In this document: in pieces, positions 32,126-44,500 of the stretch
How positions within the stretch are numbered: the first letter of the stretch is position 1
Layout of the letters: every line of letters begins with the position of its first letter
Assembly (NCBI GenBank): GCA_963210315.1
Contig: OY723259.1
Coordinates: forward strand, 2,108,001 to 2,172,000
Source: Rhynchopus euleeides
Lineage: Eukaryota; Euglenozoa; Diplonemea; Diplonemida; Diplonemidae
Length of the DNA: 64,000 bases
Reading direction: 5' to 3'
The notes under the pieces: model-generated
Database searches by the model: none
Seen by the model: only the letters and a program-made list of their open reading frames with translations
What the model was told of the DNA's origin: nothing
Position numbers and translations under genes: made by a program

Positions 32126-32282
32126 GGGGGTCTTCGCTGGTCGACAAACTTCGACAAACTTCGTCGTTCGTCACATAATTAGGAAAACGGGTGTTTCAGG
32201 GGGGTTTTCACCGAAGACGGCAGTGTTCTGACGACGACGACGACAGGGGTCTTCGACAAAAACTTCGTCAGCGAAGACCCCC
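32126..32282. mobile_element. Inverted-repeat element with GGGGGTCTTCGCT ends
   Basis: Starts GGGGGTCTTCGCT and ends AGCGAAGACCCCC, the same termini as the 108-bp element at 58367-58474. A third AGCGAAGACCCCC end stands alone at 37122-37134. Inside are several TTCGACAAA and ACGACGACG repeats and an inner GGGGTCTTCG copy. It may be a complete small MITE, or the left end may belong with 37134 (see findings). Confidence 0.5.
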
Positions 32283-32410
32283 CCCCAAAAATGAATTAAA
32301 AACCGGTTTTTCGGGGATTCTCGTCGTTCGTCACCTGTCGACAAATTTCGACAACTTTCGACAATTTTCACCTAAACCGACGGAAAATGCACCAAAATGC
32401 ACCACCCACA

Positions 32411-33864
32411 GCCTGGGTCGGCCCAGGGTCTGGACACCACTCCCGGGCTCGGCCCAGGGTCTGGACATCACTCCTGGGCTCGGCCCAGGGTCTGGACATC
32501 ACTGCCTGAGTCGGCCCAGGGTCTGGACACCACTCCTGGGCTCGGCCCAGGGTCTGGACATCACTGCCTGGGTCGGCCCAGGGTCTGGACACCACTCCTG
32601 GGCTCGGCCCAGGGTCTGGACATCACTCCTGGGCTCGGCCCAGGGTCTGGACATCACTGCCTGGGTCGGCCCAGGGTCTGGACACCACTCCTGGGCTCGG
32701 CCCAGGGTCTGGACATCACTGCCTGGGTCGGCCCAGGGTCTGGACACCACTCCTGGGCTCGGCCCAGGGTCTGGACATCACTGCCTGGGTCGGCCCAGGG
32801 TCTGGACACCACTCCTGGGCTCGGCCCAGGGTCTGGACATCACTCCTGGGCTCGGCCCAGGGTCTGGACACCACTCCTGGGCTCGGCCCAGGGTCTGGAC
32901 ACCACTCCCGGGCTCGGCCCAGGGTCTGGACATCACTGCCTGGGTCGGCCCAGGGTCTGGACACCACTCCTGGGCTCGGCCCAGGGTCTGGACATCACTG
33001 CCTGGGTCGGCCCAGGGTCTGGACACCACTCCTGGGCTCGGCCCAGGGTCTGGACATCACTGCCTGGGTCGGCCCAGGGTCTGGACACCACTCCTGGGCT
33101 CGGCCCAGGGTCTGGACATCACTGCCTGGGTCGGCCCAGGGTCTGGACACCACTCCTGGGCTCGGCCCAGGGTCTGGACATCACTCCTGGGCTCGGCCCA
33201 GGGTCTGGACACCACTCCTGGGCTCGGCCCAGGGTCTGGACACCACTCCCGGGCTCGGCCCAGGGTCTGGACATCACTCCTAGGCTCGGCCCAGGGTCTG
33301 GACATCACTCCCGGGCTCGGCCCAGGGTCTGGACATCACTCCTGGGCTCGGCCCAGGGTCTCGACACCACTCCTGGGCTCGGCCCAGGGTCTGGACACCA
33401 CTCCTGGGCTCGGCCCAGGGTCTGGACATCACTGCCTGGGTCGGCCCAGGGTCTGGACACCACTCCTGGGCTCGGCCCAGGGTCTGGACATCACTCCTGG
33501 GCTCGGCCCAGGGTCTGGACATCACTGCCTGGCTCGGCCCAGGGTCTGGACACCACTCCTGGGCTCGGCCCAGGGTCTGGACATCACTCCTGGGCTCGGC
33601 CCAGGGTCTGGACATCACTGCCTGGCTCGGCCCAGGGTCTCGACACCACTCCTGGGCTCGGCCCAGGGTCTGGACATCACTCCCGGGCTCGGCCCAGGGT
33701 CTGGACATCACTCCTGGGCTCGGCCCAGGGTCTGGACATCACTGCCTGGCTCGGCCCAGGGTCTCGACACCACTCCTGGGCTCGGCCCAGGGTCTGGACA
33801 CCACTGGGCCGAGCCCAGGAGTGGTGTCCAGACCCTGGGCCGAGCCCAGGAGTGATGTCCAGAC
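32411..33864. repeat. 31-bp minisatellite array A (about 47 units)
   Basis: Perfectly phased 31-bp units with core CTGGGCTCGGCCCAGGGTCT, then GGACATCACT or GGACACCACT. Two unit types (CTGGGCTCGG and CCTGGGTCGG starts) often alternate, giving a 62-bp dimer. CCTGGGC-TCG-GCCCAGG is a perfect 7-bp hairpin in one type. At about 33805 the array reverses, and the last two units are on the opposite strand. Because 31 is not a multiple of 3 and the units contain few stops, all strands carry long open frames; these are not evidence of a gene. Confidence 0.95.
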
Positions 33865-34559
33865 ACTGTCTGGAGGGGAAGCTCCCCGCAGTGAGTGGTC
33901 GGGGGCCGTGGCCACGACCTCGGGCCGATGTCCAGCCGAGCAGAACGTGGCGCCCGGAGTACCGAGTGTTTGCTCCACTCGGCGGGGGTTCGATGCAGGA
34001 CCCCTTCCCAGACATCTCCTCAGTGCCTGCATCGATCCCCTCCGTCAGGGATCTTGCTGTGTGTAACATTAGCACAAGACCTAAAGCTGCATCGCGTACC
34101 CATCCTTCGGAACCGTGCGATGTGCAATATTGTGTTCATGTAGCTAACTCGGAGAGTATCTTAGTGATCCCGCAAGGCTAGCTATATTTGCACCGTCCAA
34201 TCAAATCTTGCTCAGCTTCGACTTGGCGCCGAGAGAGTTACGAGCGCTGCCCATAGAATCAGGTGTGCCGGGCGTGTGTGTCAACACACGCAGACTCCTG
34301 CATACAGTAGACGGCCTACAGGCGAGGCGGAGTGTGACCTACTGTTGGGGGTGGTGAACTGGTCTGCGACGTCATCCTCATCCTGCTGGTGTGCGACGTC
34401 TCCACCTCCTGCGGCGCAGGGGGCCTTGTGATCTGGAGCGCTGGGGCAGCGCGGTGCAACGTCGGAGTGCGGACGGGCCAAGTCCCCCTGCTCCTGTGCA
34501 TGCAGCGCAGATTTCTTGTTGCTGCGGTCCAGACAGCGGGCCGAGACCGGATGTGATGT
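33865..34559. other. Unique spacer between the two minisatellite arrays
   Basis: About 0.7 kb, partly A/T-richer (34060-34260) than anything nearby. No gene, tRNA or repeat recognised. A GTGTGTGTCAACACACGC palindrome lies near 34275. Confidence 0.4.
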
Positions 34560-36825
34560 CGGCCCACCCTCGGGACATCACTGCCTAGCTCGGCCCACCC
34601 TCTGGACAGGACTGCCTGGCTCGGCCCATTCTCGGGACAGCACTGACTGGCTCGGCCCAGTCTCGGGACAGCACTGCCTGGCTCGGCCCACCCTTGGGAC
34701 AGCACTGCCTGGCTCGGCCCATTCTCGGGACAGCACTGCCTGGCTCGGCCCACCCTTGGGACAGCACTGCCTGGCTCGGCCCAGTCTCGGGACAGCACTG
34801 CCTGGCTCGGCCCATTCTCGGGACAGCACTGACTGGCTCGGCCCACCCTCGGGACAGCACTGCCTGGCTCGGCCCAGTCTCGGGACAGCACTGCCTGGCT
34901 CGGCCCATTCTCGGGACAGCACTGCCTGGCTCGGCCCACCCTTGGGACAGCACTGCCTGGCTCGGCCCAGTCTCGGGACAGCACTGCCTGGCTCGGCCCA
35001 TTCTCGGGACAGCACTGACCGGCTCGGCCCACCCTCGGGACAGCACTGTCTGGCTCGGCCCACCCTTGGGACAGCACTGCCTGGCTCGGCCCACCCTTGG
35101 GACAGCACTGCCTGGCTCGGCCCAGTCTCGGGACAGCACTGTCTGGCTCGGCCCAGTCTCGGGACAGCACTGACTGGCTCGGCCCACCCTCGGGACAGCA
35201 CTGCCTGGCTCGGCCCACCCTCGGGACAGCACTGCCTGGCTCGGCCCACCCTCGGGACAGCACTGCCTGGCTCGGCCCAGTCTCGGGACAGCACTGCCTG
35301 GCTCGGCCCAGTCTCGGGACAGCACTGCCTGGCTCGGCCCACCCTTGGGACAGCACTGCCTGGCTCGGCCCATTCTCGGGACAGCACTGCCTGGCTCGGC
35401 CCATTCTCGGGACAGCACTGCCTGGCTCGGCCCACCCTTGGGACAGCACTGCCTGGCTCGGCCCAGTCTCGGGACAGCACTGACTGGCTCGGCCCACCCT
35501 CGGGACAGCACTGCCTGGCTCGGCCCACCCTTGGGACAGCACTGACTGGCTCGGCCCAGTCTCGGGACAGCACTGACTGGCTCGGCCCACCCTCGGGACA
35601 GCACTGCCTGGCTCGGCCCACCCTTGGGACAGCACTGACTGGCTCGGCCCAGTCTCGGGACAGCACTGACTGGCTCGGCCCAGTCTCGGGACAGCACTGT
35701 CTGGCTCCGCCCAGTCTCGGGACAGCACTGACTGGCTCGGCCCACCCTCGGGACAGCACTGTCTGGCTCGGCCCAGTCTCGGGACAGCACTGACTGGCTC
35801 GGCCCAGTCTCGGGACAGCACTGTCTGGCTCGGCCCAGTCTCGGGACAGCACTGCCTGGCTCGGCCCAGTCTCGGGACAGCACTGACTGGCTCGGCCCAC
35901 CCTCGGGACAGCACTGCCTGGCTCGGCCCACCCTTGGGACAGCACTGACTGGCTCGGCCCAGTCTCGGGACAGCACTGACTGGCTCGGCCCACCCTCGGG
36001 ACAGCACTGCCTGGCTCGGCCCACCCTTGGGACAGCACTGACTGGCTCGGCCCAGTCTCGGGACAGCACTGACTGGCTCGGCCCAGTCTCGGGACAGCAC
36101 TGTCTGGCTCGGCCCAGTCTCGGGACAGCACTGACTGGCTCGGCCCACCCTCGGGACAGCACTGTCTGGCTCGGCCCAGTCTCGGGACAGCACTGACTGG
36201 CTCGGCCCAGTCTCGGGACAGCACTGTCTGGCTCGGCCCAGTCTCGGGACAGCACTGCCTGGCTCGGCCCAGTCTCGGGACAGCACTGACTGGCTCGGCC
36301 CACCCTCGGGACAGCACTGTCTGGCTCGGCCCAGTCTCGGGACAGCACTGCCTGGCTCGGCCCACTCTCGGGACAGCACTGACTGGCTCGGCCCACCCTT
36401 GGGACAGCACTGTCTGGCTCGGCCCACCCTTGGGACAGCACTGCCTGGCTCGGCCCATTCTCGGGACAGCACTGCCTGGCTCGGCCCACCCTCGGGACAG
36501 CACTGCCTGGCTCGGCCCACCCTCGGGACAGCACTGTCTGGCTCGGCCCAGTCTCGGGACAGCACTGCCTGGCTCGGCCCACTCTCGGGACAGCACTGAC
36601 TGGCTCGGCGCACCCTTGGGACAGCACTGCCTGGCTCGGCCCACTCTCGGGACAGCACTGTCTGGCTCGGCCCACCCTTGGGACAGCACTGCCTGGCTCG
36701 CCCCATTCTCGGGACAGCACTGTCTGGCTCGGCCCACCCTTGGGATTGCACTGCCTGGCTCGGCCCATTCTCGGGACAGCACTGCCTGGCTCGGCCCAGT
36801 CTCGGGACAACACTGCCTGGCTCCG
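34560..36825. repeat. 31-bp minisatellite array B (about 73 units)
   Basis: Units of 31 bp with core CTGGCTCGGCCCA, then a variable pair or triplet (CCC, TTC, GTC or CTC), then CGGGACAGCACTG, in the same orientation as array A, which it resembles at about two thirds of positions. The variable bases and the C/A/T after CACTG define a few unit types, and blocks of types recur, indicating higher-order repeats (for example a six-unit block seen twice between about 34710 and 35050). Open frames of several hundred codons on both strands follow from the 93-bp frame period. Confidence 0.95.
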
Positions 36826-37286
36826 CTTCGTGCCAGCACGAGCACTCGCCGTTGCTCCTGCATTGCCCCAGGCGGCCAGCTCCCCTCTTGGCCCAGGATG
36901 ACAGGTTGATCTCAATGTTTACCCGTGACACGGGCCCCGCCGTGCCTTCTCGTCCTGTGAGGGCTGAACAATGCACAGGGACCGCTCGACATTATTTTTT
37001 GGGTCCAAATGCGTGCTCCCAGCTAGGGGCCACCCAACTCCCCGCCCTTTTTTTTGCCTCCGATTTTGCCCATTTTCGGCCCATTTTGCCCTGCACCAGC
37101 CTGCACTTTTTTGCACCGGCTAGCGAAGACCCCCTCTGTCCGGGATTGATTCTGCACATCGTGCGCACACAACGGGGGGTTGTGCTATATGCATCGTGCA
37201 GGTCTAACGCCGCCTTTCCATTTGGTTACCTCACACACACACCCCCCTGCAGCCTTCGGGATCGGGTATTGTATTGGTTTGGCAAG
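36826..37286. other. Spacer between array B and eL42 copy 2
   Basis: No gene. Contains T-rich sequence (37040-37120) and a lone AGCGAAGACCCCC transposon-like end at 37122-37134. Confidence 0.35.
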
Positions 37287-37811
37287 ATGGTGAACTACCC
37301 GAAGTCGAAGAAGTCGTACTGCCAGAAGTGCAACACGAACCACACCCACAAGGTATGCGCCGCAAACGGCACACGGCACGCAGAGGGGCGGGTGGGTGGG
37401 GTTGGGGTGTGACGGTGCCGCCCCAGCACACCAGAAGGGGAGGGAGGCACCACCCCGCCCCTCCGCACTGTGGCGGGAGACACACTTGCACAGGTTGCTG
37501 CCCTTCGCTCCTCACACCTCAACTCTTCAATCTTCACTTCACTCTTCCTCCCTCCGTCACAGGTGGTGCAGTACAAGAAGGGCAAGGACAGCCTGCAGGC
37601 TCAGGGTAAGCGCCGTTACGACGCGAAGCAGAAGGGTTTCGGTGGTCAGACGAAGCCTGTCTTCCACAAGAAGGCGAAGACGACGAAGAAGATCTCGCTG
37701 AAGCTGACGTGCACGAAGTGCAAGCGTGTGAAGCTGACGCACATCAAGCGTTGCAAGCATTTCGAGCTGGCCGACCAGGGGCGCAAGAAGTCGAAGGACC
37801 CCACCTGGTAA
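37287..37811 (+). CDS. RPL36A: Ribosomal protein eL42 (RPL36A/RPL44 family), copy 2
   Basis: Exons 37287-37352 and 37563-37811, with the same protein, intron position and 210-bp intron as copy 1; I found no difference by eye across 37283-37823. The match starts four bases before the ATG and stops 12 bases after the stop codon, so promoter and 3' UTR differ. The presence of the intron rules out origin by reverse transcription of a spliced mRNA. Both copies are intact and could be expressed under different control. The neighbours differ: a minisatellite upstream here, an ordinary intergenic region upstream of copy 1. Confidence 0.95.
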
Positions 37812-38504
37812 ACAGCTTGCCGATGCGCGCATCCCTGCTGCGACACGAATGCGATACCTGCATGGCACGGACCATGGCCGCTGCTTGCCAGCCTGTTGCT
37901 GGCTGCAGCTGAGCTGTGGTCGCCCACCCAACTTGGCTGAGTATCTTGCCTACCCCTTTTCCCACTCTTTGGGCGAAGGGCTGGCATAGACCAAGACAGA
38001 GGCGAGCCAAGTGCAAACCCACCCTACTCGTGACGTACCTATCAACAGAGTCAACCGGCGGGGCGGGGGCGCGGGCGGGCCAAGCGAGGGAAAATGGCCC
38101 CGTGTGTGCAGTTGTTCGTGCGCAGGTGAAGGACACGGAACAGGAGGACGAAGCGGAGTGTCCTCCCCCCCCCGCCCCACCTCACCCACCCCCGCCAGCC
38201 CCAGCCCCAACCCAACCGACAGCCTGCATCCTGCTGCACCTTGTTGCATCCCACCACCCACACGCCCACCAGACATCCGTATCCCCTCACTGCCCCCGCC
38301 CCCTGGAAACTGTGAAATATCCCTGCGACCTTTCGCCCCACACCCCCTGCCCCCGCAGTGACTGCAAAAAGGAACACATTGCCAGAGGGTGTTGCGTGGG
38401 GAATTGCTCTTTACATTCATTCCCGACACATCGTACACCCCCACACCCACCCTCACCCCCCCGCATGTTGCCGACGCGACGCGTGAGCGGCTACCCAACG
38501 CGCC
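37812..38504. other. Intergenic region before the VNDPP gene
   Basis: No gene recognised. C/A-rich tracts (38160-38230, 38410-38465) precede the start codon and could be a promoter or a 5' UTR intron, possibly hiding a first exon for the signal peptide of the next gene. Confidence 0.3.
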
Positions 38505-41500
38505 ATGCCAGGTGGAACTAACAGGCTGCACAGCCCTGCCCGGCAGGGCATGGGTCACCCCTGCATCGCTCCCAGCATCGCACCGCAGCGTCAGGCATGC
38601 AGGGGTGTCGCACGCGCCCTGTCGCTGGCCCTGCTGGCAGAGGTTGCCTCGGGGGACCACTGGAGCATCGGGCAGCTGGGTAACCACAACCCGAAGTTCT
38701 TCCCCGGTCGCCCCGTGGTGCGCGCTGTGGAGGACTGCGACACCTGGCAGGACGCGTGGGCGACGCGGGTCACCGACAGCGATGGGCAGGACCCCGACAA
38801 CCACTACGACAGCTACAGGCAGAGCCTCACCTTCGAGGTGGCGGCGGAAAGGCCTGGGCTGTTCCAGATCCAGCCCGCGATGACGGATGGGCGAGGCCCG
38901 ATCTGCCCTGCGGTGGGCCCGCCGACCCCTGGGAATCCCTACATCATCCCCGACAAGCCGATGTGCACGCGGGGTGATTTCGGGCCTGGCGTGCGTGGGG
39001 GTATCAGCGAGCTGAGTTTTAAATGCGGCGCGGATCAGTGCGGCTGCACCACGGTGTCAGCGCAGCTGCTCGACACAGGCGTGCCCGACTGCATGGTGGG
39101 AGGGAACGGGGGCATCACCTCCCCGACACGCATCCCCTTCTGCCCCGGGGGGTGCAGCCCCGACGACTGCTCGCGGTCCCAGGTGCATTTCTTCACGGTG
39201 TGCATCACCTGTGTGAACGACTGCCCCTCCTACGACACCATCTGCGATGTGACGGTGAATGAGGACGACCAGAACATCGAAATCCTCAACTGGGCCTTCA
39301 ACATCGACAAGGGCGCCCCCAATGAGGACGCACAGCGGATCTCCTTCGAGGTGTCGGTGGGGAACCCGGGGCTCTTCAAGGTGCAGCCGTACCTCGTGTG
39401 GACGGAGGCCTTCCCGGGGGTTGCGTCTCTGAAGTTTGAGCCGAAGCGGGATGTGTTCGGCTCCTCCGAGTTCTGCGTCACCATCTTCGACGACGGCGGG
39501 ATCGCCTCCGGGGGGTGCAACATGGGGCCCCCCGGGAGGTCCTCCGCTGCGACGGACCAGAAGGGGCTGTGCTGCCTCATCACAGTCAACCCTGTCAACG
39601 ACTGCCCGAGCTTCCGGCCCAACGGGCAGCAGGATGGGGGTGGCGCGACGCCCAACGGCGAGATGGTGAGCGTGTCGGAGGATGCCGGCCGCGTGCGCAT
39701 CCAGCGTTGGGCATCGCTGATCTCCCCAGGGAGCGACTTCGGGGAGTCCGGGCAGAACCTCTGGTTCAACATCGAGTTTGCAGATACCAGCCAGAAGGTG
39801 CTTTTCAAAGAGCTTCCGAGCATCGACCCTGGCACAGGGGATCTTGTGTTTGAGCTGCAGCCTGATGTGAATAGCCTCGGGAGGACCTTCGAGATGTATG
39901 TGCAGCTGCAGGATGACGGGGGGCGGGTGCCGCCACCCGCATGCGACGTTTCGTGCCTGCCCATCGAGTCGTGCCCCAGGCTTGTGATAGAGGTGGACCC
40001 TGTGAACGACCCGCCGTTCTTCATCCCGGGGCCCGACATCGCGGTGTGTGAGGACCTTGCGGACCACACGCCCCCTCCCAGCCCTGCGGCGTACTGCTAC
40101 CCGCAGTGGGCGCAGCGGATCTCCGCCGGCGCAGAACGCGAAGAGGTTGCGAACGGCGGGGAGGGACAGTCCGTCTCCTTCGAGGTGGTGTACGACGAGG
40201 CGCAGGCCTTCCTCTTTGCAAGCGGGCCTGCGATCAGCCCTGCTACAGGGGATCTCTGCTTCGAGCTTGCGCCCGACCGGCACGGCACTGCGGATGTGAA
40301 GGTCACCATTGTGGACTCGGGGGAGGCAGCATCCACCAGGCTTAACGGGCCTGGCACAGGCGCCAACCGCGGGACCTCCACCTTCGTCCGGATCAACGTC
40401 AACCCTTCGAACGACCCCCCCGTCTTCTCGCTGAAGGACTTCTCCGGAGGCACCGGGAACACAGCCTCCTGCCTTGTCGTCGACTACAGCAACGACGTCA
40501 ACAACGAAAACAACGGGGCCTTCTCTGTGGAGGACTTCCTCACAGGGATCACACGAGGTGGCAATCAGGACACATCGGAAGCGGGGATGCAGCGCTTCGC
40601 AGAGATTGAGGTGGAGCCCTCCACAGACGAGGGCAGGCAGCTGCAGGGGAGGCTCTTTGAAACCGCGCCTTTCACCACCTTCTCAGGAGGGACGTCTGCC
40701 CGACTCTCCTTCAAGCTCCGCCAGCAGGTGCAGGGGCAGGGGAGCCCCCCCTCGGGGACCATCTTCTACAGAGTGCGCGTGAGGGACACCGGGGGCAACC
40801 AGGGGTCTGGGGCGGTTGCGGGGTCCTGCGGGTCGCAGGACTTCACCGACGCCGGGTTCTGCATCACCGTGCTCCCCAGCAGGTCGCCCCCGGTGTTTTC
40901 AGTCGCCTCCACGACGGTGTGCGTGCCGGAGGACAGCCCCCTCAACTTCTTCACCCTCTCCAAGTCGGAGGCGTCCGTTATCCCCAACTTCTTCGTGGGG
41001 CTCGACCCGGCATGCCACAGGGTCGACATCCGCCTGGGGAACAACACCGAGCTGTTCCTCACCCCACCGGAGGCAGCGTCCACTCTCGGAACCCTCTCCT
41101 TCACCCTCGCGAGGGATATGTTTGGCTACGCCGCGGTGTTCGCAACGGCGGTTGACACATGCGTGGCCCCCTCCACCCGCTCGGACCCCCTCCGCTTCAT
41201 CCTCTGCGTGCAGCCGTGCAACGACCCGCCGGAGTTTGAGGTGCCCCTCCCCAATGCAATGCTGACGGATGTGATGGAGTGCGACCCCGCCACCGCGGCG
41301 CAGCACAACAAGGGCTGCTGCGAACACTTCTACCCGAGGTTTGCGCAGGGCATCACCGCAGGGCCCCCCAACGAGGCGGGGCAGGGCCTCGCCTTCCTAA
41401 TCACTCCCGGAGACGCGTCCCCCTTTGTGGTCCCACCGGAGCTTTCCCCAACCGGGGGGCTATCATTCTGCCTCCGCCCCGGGGTGAACACCGGGCTCAG

Positions 41501-44500
41501 CTCACTGGGCATCACCCTCACGGATGACGGGGGTCTGTCGGGGGGGTGCGGCACCGACTCCACGACGCGCCGCATCCCCTTCCAGATCCGGGCGGTGAAC
41601 AGCCCGCCGTCCTTCCAAGCGGGGGGGCCGGTTACCCTCAACGAGGATGCGGCTTGCGGGGAGGGGCAGGACGGCGGGACCTCCGCAACCCTATCCGGCG
41701 GGATCTCCGCTGCGGACTGCCTCCACACCGTCGAGGGGTGGGCCCGCGGGATGTCCCCGGGCCCCGGCTCTGACGAGCAGAGCCAGCCGCTGGAGTTCCT
41801 CTGCAGGCCCCTGCAGGGCTCCGTGGTGCGGAGCTGTGCTGTGGATGCCTCCTCCGGCAGGCTGACCCTCTCCATCCCACGCGACGCCTATGGCCAGACC
41901 TCCCTGGAGGTGGTGCTCTCCGACGGCGAGCCTGGCGGGACCACCCCGGCACACCGCATCCCCGTCAGCATCCTCCCGGTGAACGACCCCCCCTCCTTCT
42001 CCGATGCGGGTCGCACCATCTCTGTTTTCGAAGACTCCTGCTACTCTCAGAGGTGGGCATCCGCCGTGTCAATCGGCCCGCAGAACGAATCTCCTCAGAG
42101 CGTGACATTTGCCTCCGTGGTGGAGGCGGTGGAAGTGGTGTCGGCGGGGTCGTCCCAAACCCCCCTCTTCACCTCAGGGCCTGGGGTGGATGCTAGGGGG
42201 ATCCTGTCCTTCTGCACATCGCCTGATGCGTCGGGGTCGGCGAGCCTCGCGGTGACCCTGCGTGACTCGGGTGGGACGGCGCGTGGAGGGTCCGACACGT
42301 CGCGGCCCCACCGCCTCGACATCACGGTCCTCCCGGTGAACGACTGCCCTGCGATGTCGCTCTCTGCTGCGTATGACGCGAGGGTTGCCCTGCAGGCCGT
42401 GGAGGATGCGGGTGAGGTCTTCTTCACACACATCCTGCAGGAGGTGTCCCCCGGTCCGTTCGACGAGAGGACGCAGGTGACGCAGGTCACCGCTGTGGCT
42501 GTTCCGGAGTACGCCTTCCTGGCACAGCCGCGTGTCTTCGACGCGGGTGGTGGGTCCGGGGAATCCAGCCGGGGCCTGACCCTCGCCGCAACCCTGGCGC
42601 AGGATTTCTTCGGTGTGGTGGAGATCCTCCTCCGCGCCGCAGACAGCGGGCCAGGCGCGTCGCCCCACTGCAACGCATCCGCCCCCATCAAGCTGATCCT
42701 CGCCGTGGATGGGAGGAACGACCCTCCGGGGTTCGACCCAGGCCCACCCATCTCCACCACGCAGGACGCCCCGGGGTTCGTCTACCCGATGTGGGCGCAG
42801 AACATCACGGCGGGGCCAGCGAATGAGGCGTATCAGGGGCTGACCTTCACTGTGGAGGGTGTGACAGATGCGTCGCTCTTCATCGTCCCGCCTGTTGTGG
42901 ATGCGACAAGCGGGGCTCTGCGGTTTGAGCTGGCTCCGGGGAAGCATGGGGTGACGCCTATCAGCGTCTGCCTGCAGGACACAGGGCATGCGTCGGAGGG
43001 GCCCAACAGGGTCTGCAAGGCGTCGAGCATCACCGTCTCCCCCATCTCAGGGGCTGGTGGCCTTCTTTCTGCTGTCGGGAGCACCTTCGATGTGACAGCC
43101 GCGGAGGACTCTGGAGAGACCTGCATCCAAAGATGGGCTGAGGGGGGCGGTGCCTCCCCTACCGGAGGCGGTGCAGGTGCTGATGATACAGGCGCAATCG
43201 CGGCCAACATCACGGTACCCGCTGAGTCGGTAACCCTCTTCACCCCCACGGGGCTCCCGGTTCTGGTGGGGAATGGGAGGCCCCATGAGCACGCCCCATT
43301 CTCCTTCGGGATCTGCTTCACCCCTGCACCCAACGCGTTCGGCGCAGCGCAGGTCTTCCTTGTGGTGTCGGGAGCAGGGGGGCTGGGTGGCGTGGGGGTG
43401 GCCACCACCACCACCACCCCCTTCCAAGTGGAGATCACCCCGGTGAACGACCCGCCGTCCTTCGAAGCCCTCACCAGCGAGGCTGTGGTCCTCCAGGGCG
43501 ACGGTGTTGCGGCTGGGGCTGGGCACAGCCTGCTGTTTGCCTCCCGCATCACCGCAGGCCCCAGCGAAGACGCGGAGCAGAGGGTGCGGTTTGAAACGCG
43601 TGGCATCGCCGCCACCACCTTCTCCACCTCGGTCAACCCTGAGGGCCGACTCCATCTAGGCCAGCTTGGGGGTGCCCCCCACGGCGTCTACCCCATTGGG
43701 ATCGCCCTGGTTGACAGCCTCGGGGGGAGGTCTGCGGAGTCGGTCCTCAAGGTGGTGATCCTCCCGACGAACCAACCCCCATCCTTCAAGGCGGACCGCC
43801 TCCACCTCACAGTCGCAGAGGATTCGGGCCCTGCGGTGCTGCCCGGCTGGGCGCAGGGCATCACCCCTGGAGGCGGCAACGCGGTGCAGCTCCAGCACGA
43901 CCGGGTCAGCTTCTCGGTGGGGTTCAGCCGCGGCGGTGGGGCGGAGCTCTTCGCGTCCCCCCCTCGGGTCGAGGTGGTGGAGGCCACCGGAACCCTCCGA
44001 TTCACCCCTGCGGGGAACCGGTTCGGGCGGGCTGTGTTCCAGATCTTCGCCACCGATTCGGGCGGGCCCCCCCTTTCCGATCCGGACCTCGCTGAGTTCC
44101 GCTCCGCGGCAGCGCGCGCCAACATCACGGGGTACACCGAGAGGTTCCTCCAGCCGCTGCGGAGCGATGCCGTGACAGTCACGCTGGACATCACCCCGGT
44201 GAACGACCCTCCCTCCGGCACGCCCTACACCGGCAGCACGGGTGGCACGGAACACATTGAGGCGTTAGAGGATGCAGGCGATGTTGTCTTCACCGACATC
44301 CTCCGCAATGTGTCCGCTGGAGGGTGGGGTGAGGACCCCTCGCAGCACCTGGCGTTCCATGTGGAGGCGGGGGACCCGACGCTTTTCGCGGTGCAGCCGC
44401 GGATCGCGGTTGCCCCCGGTGGGTCACGCGACCTCACCTTCCGGACAGCCCCACACCGCAACGGGGAGACGGCGCTGCTCATCCGGATCGTGGATCCGCT

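Larger units (their letters stand above)
31579..32410. other. Intergenic region before the minisatellites
   Basis: Contains a GGAAGCGTCAACGCATCA motif (31671), an AATAAA (31691), the 3' repeat copy (31740-31977) and an inverted-repeat element (32126-32282). The stretch 32283-32410 is A-rich with repeated TTTCGACAA and a GAAAATGCACCAAAATGCAC string that recurs at 58429-58446. No gene. Confidence 0.4.

Noticed and set aside
32191-34181. Open frames of 550-600 codons (GSGHHSWARPRVWT repeats) across array A
   Set aside because: They arise because the 31-bp unit lacks stop codons in several frames. The same DNA is open in more than one frame and on both strands, with no start context or codon bias.
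34316-36976. Minus-strand open frames up to 886 codons (GRARQCCPE repeats) across array B
   Set aside because: Same artefact of a stop-free 31-bp minisatellite (93-bp frame period); overlapping long frames exist on both strands.
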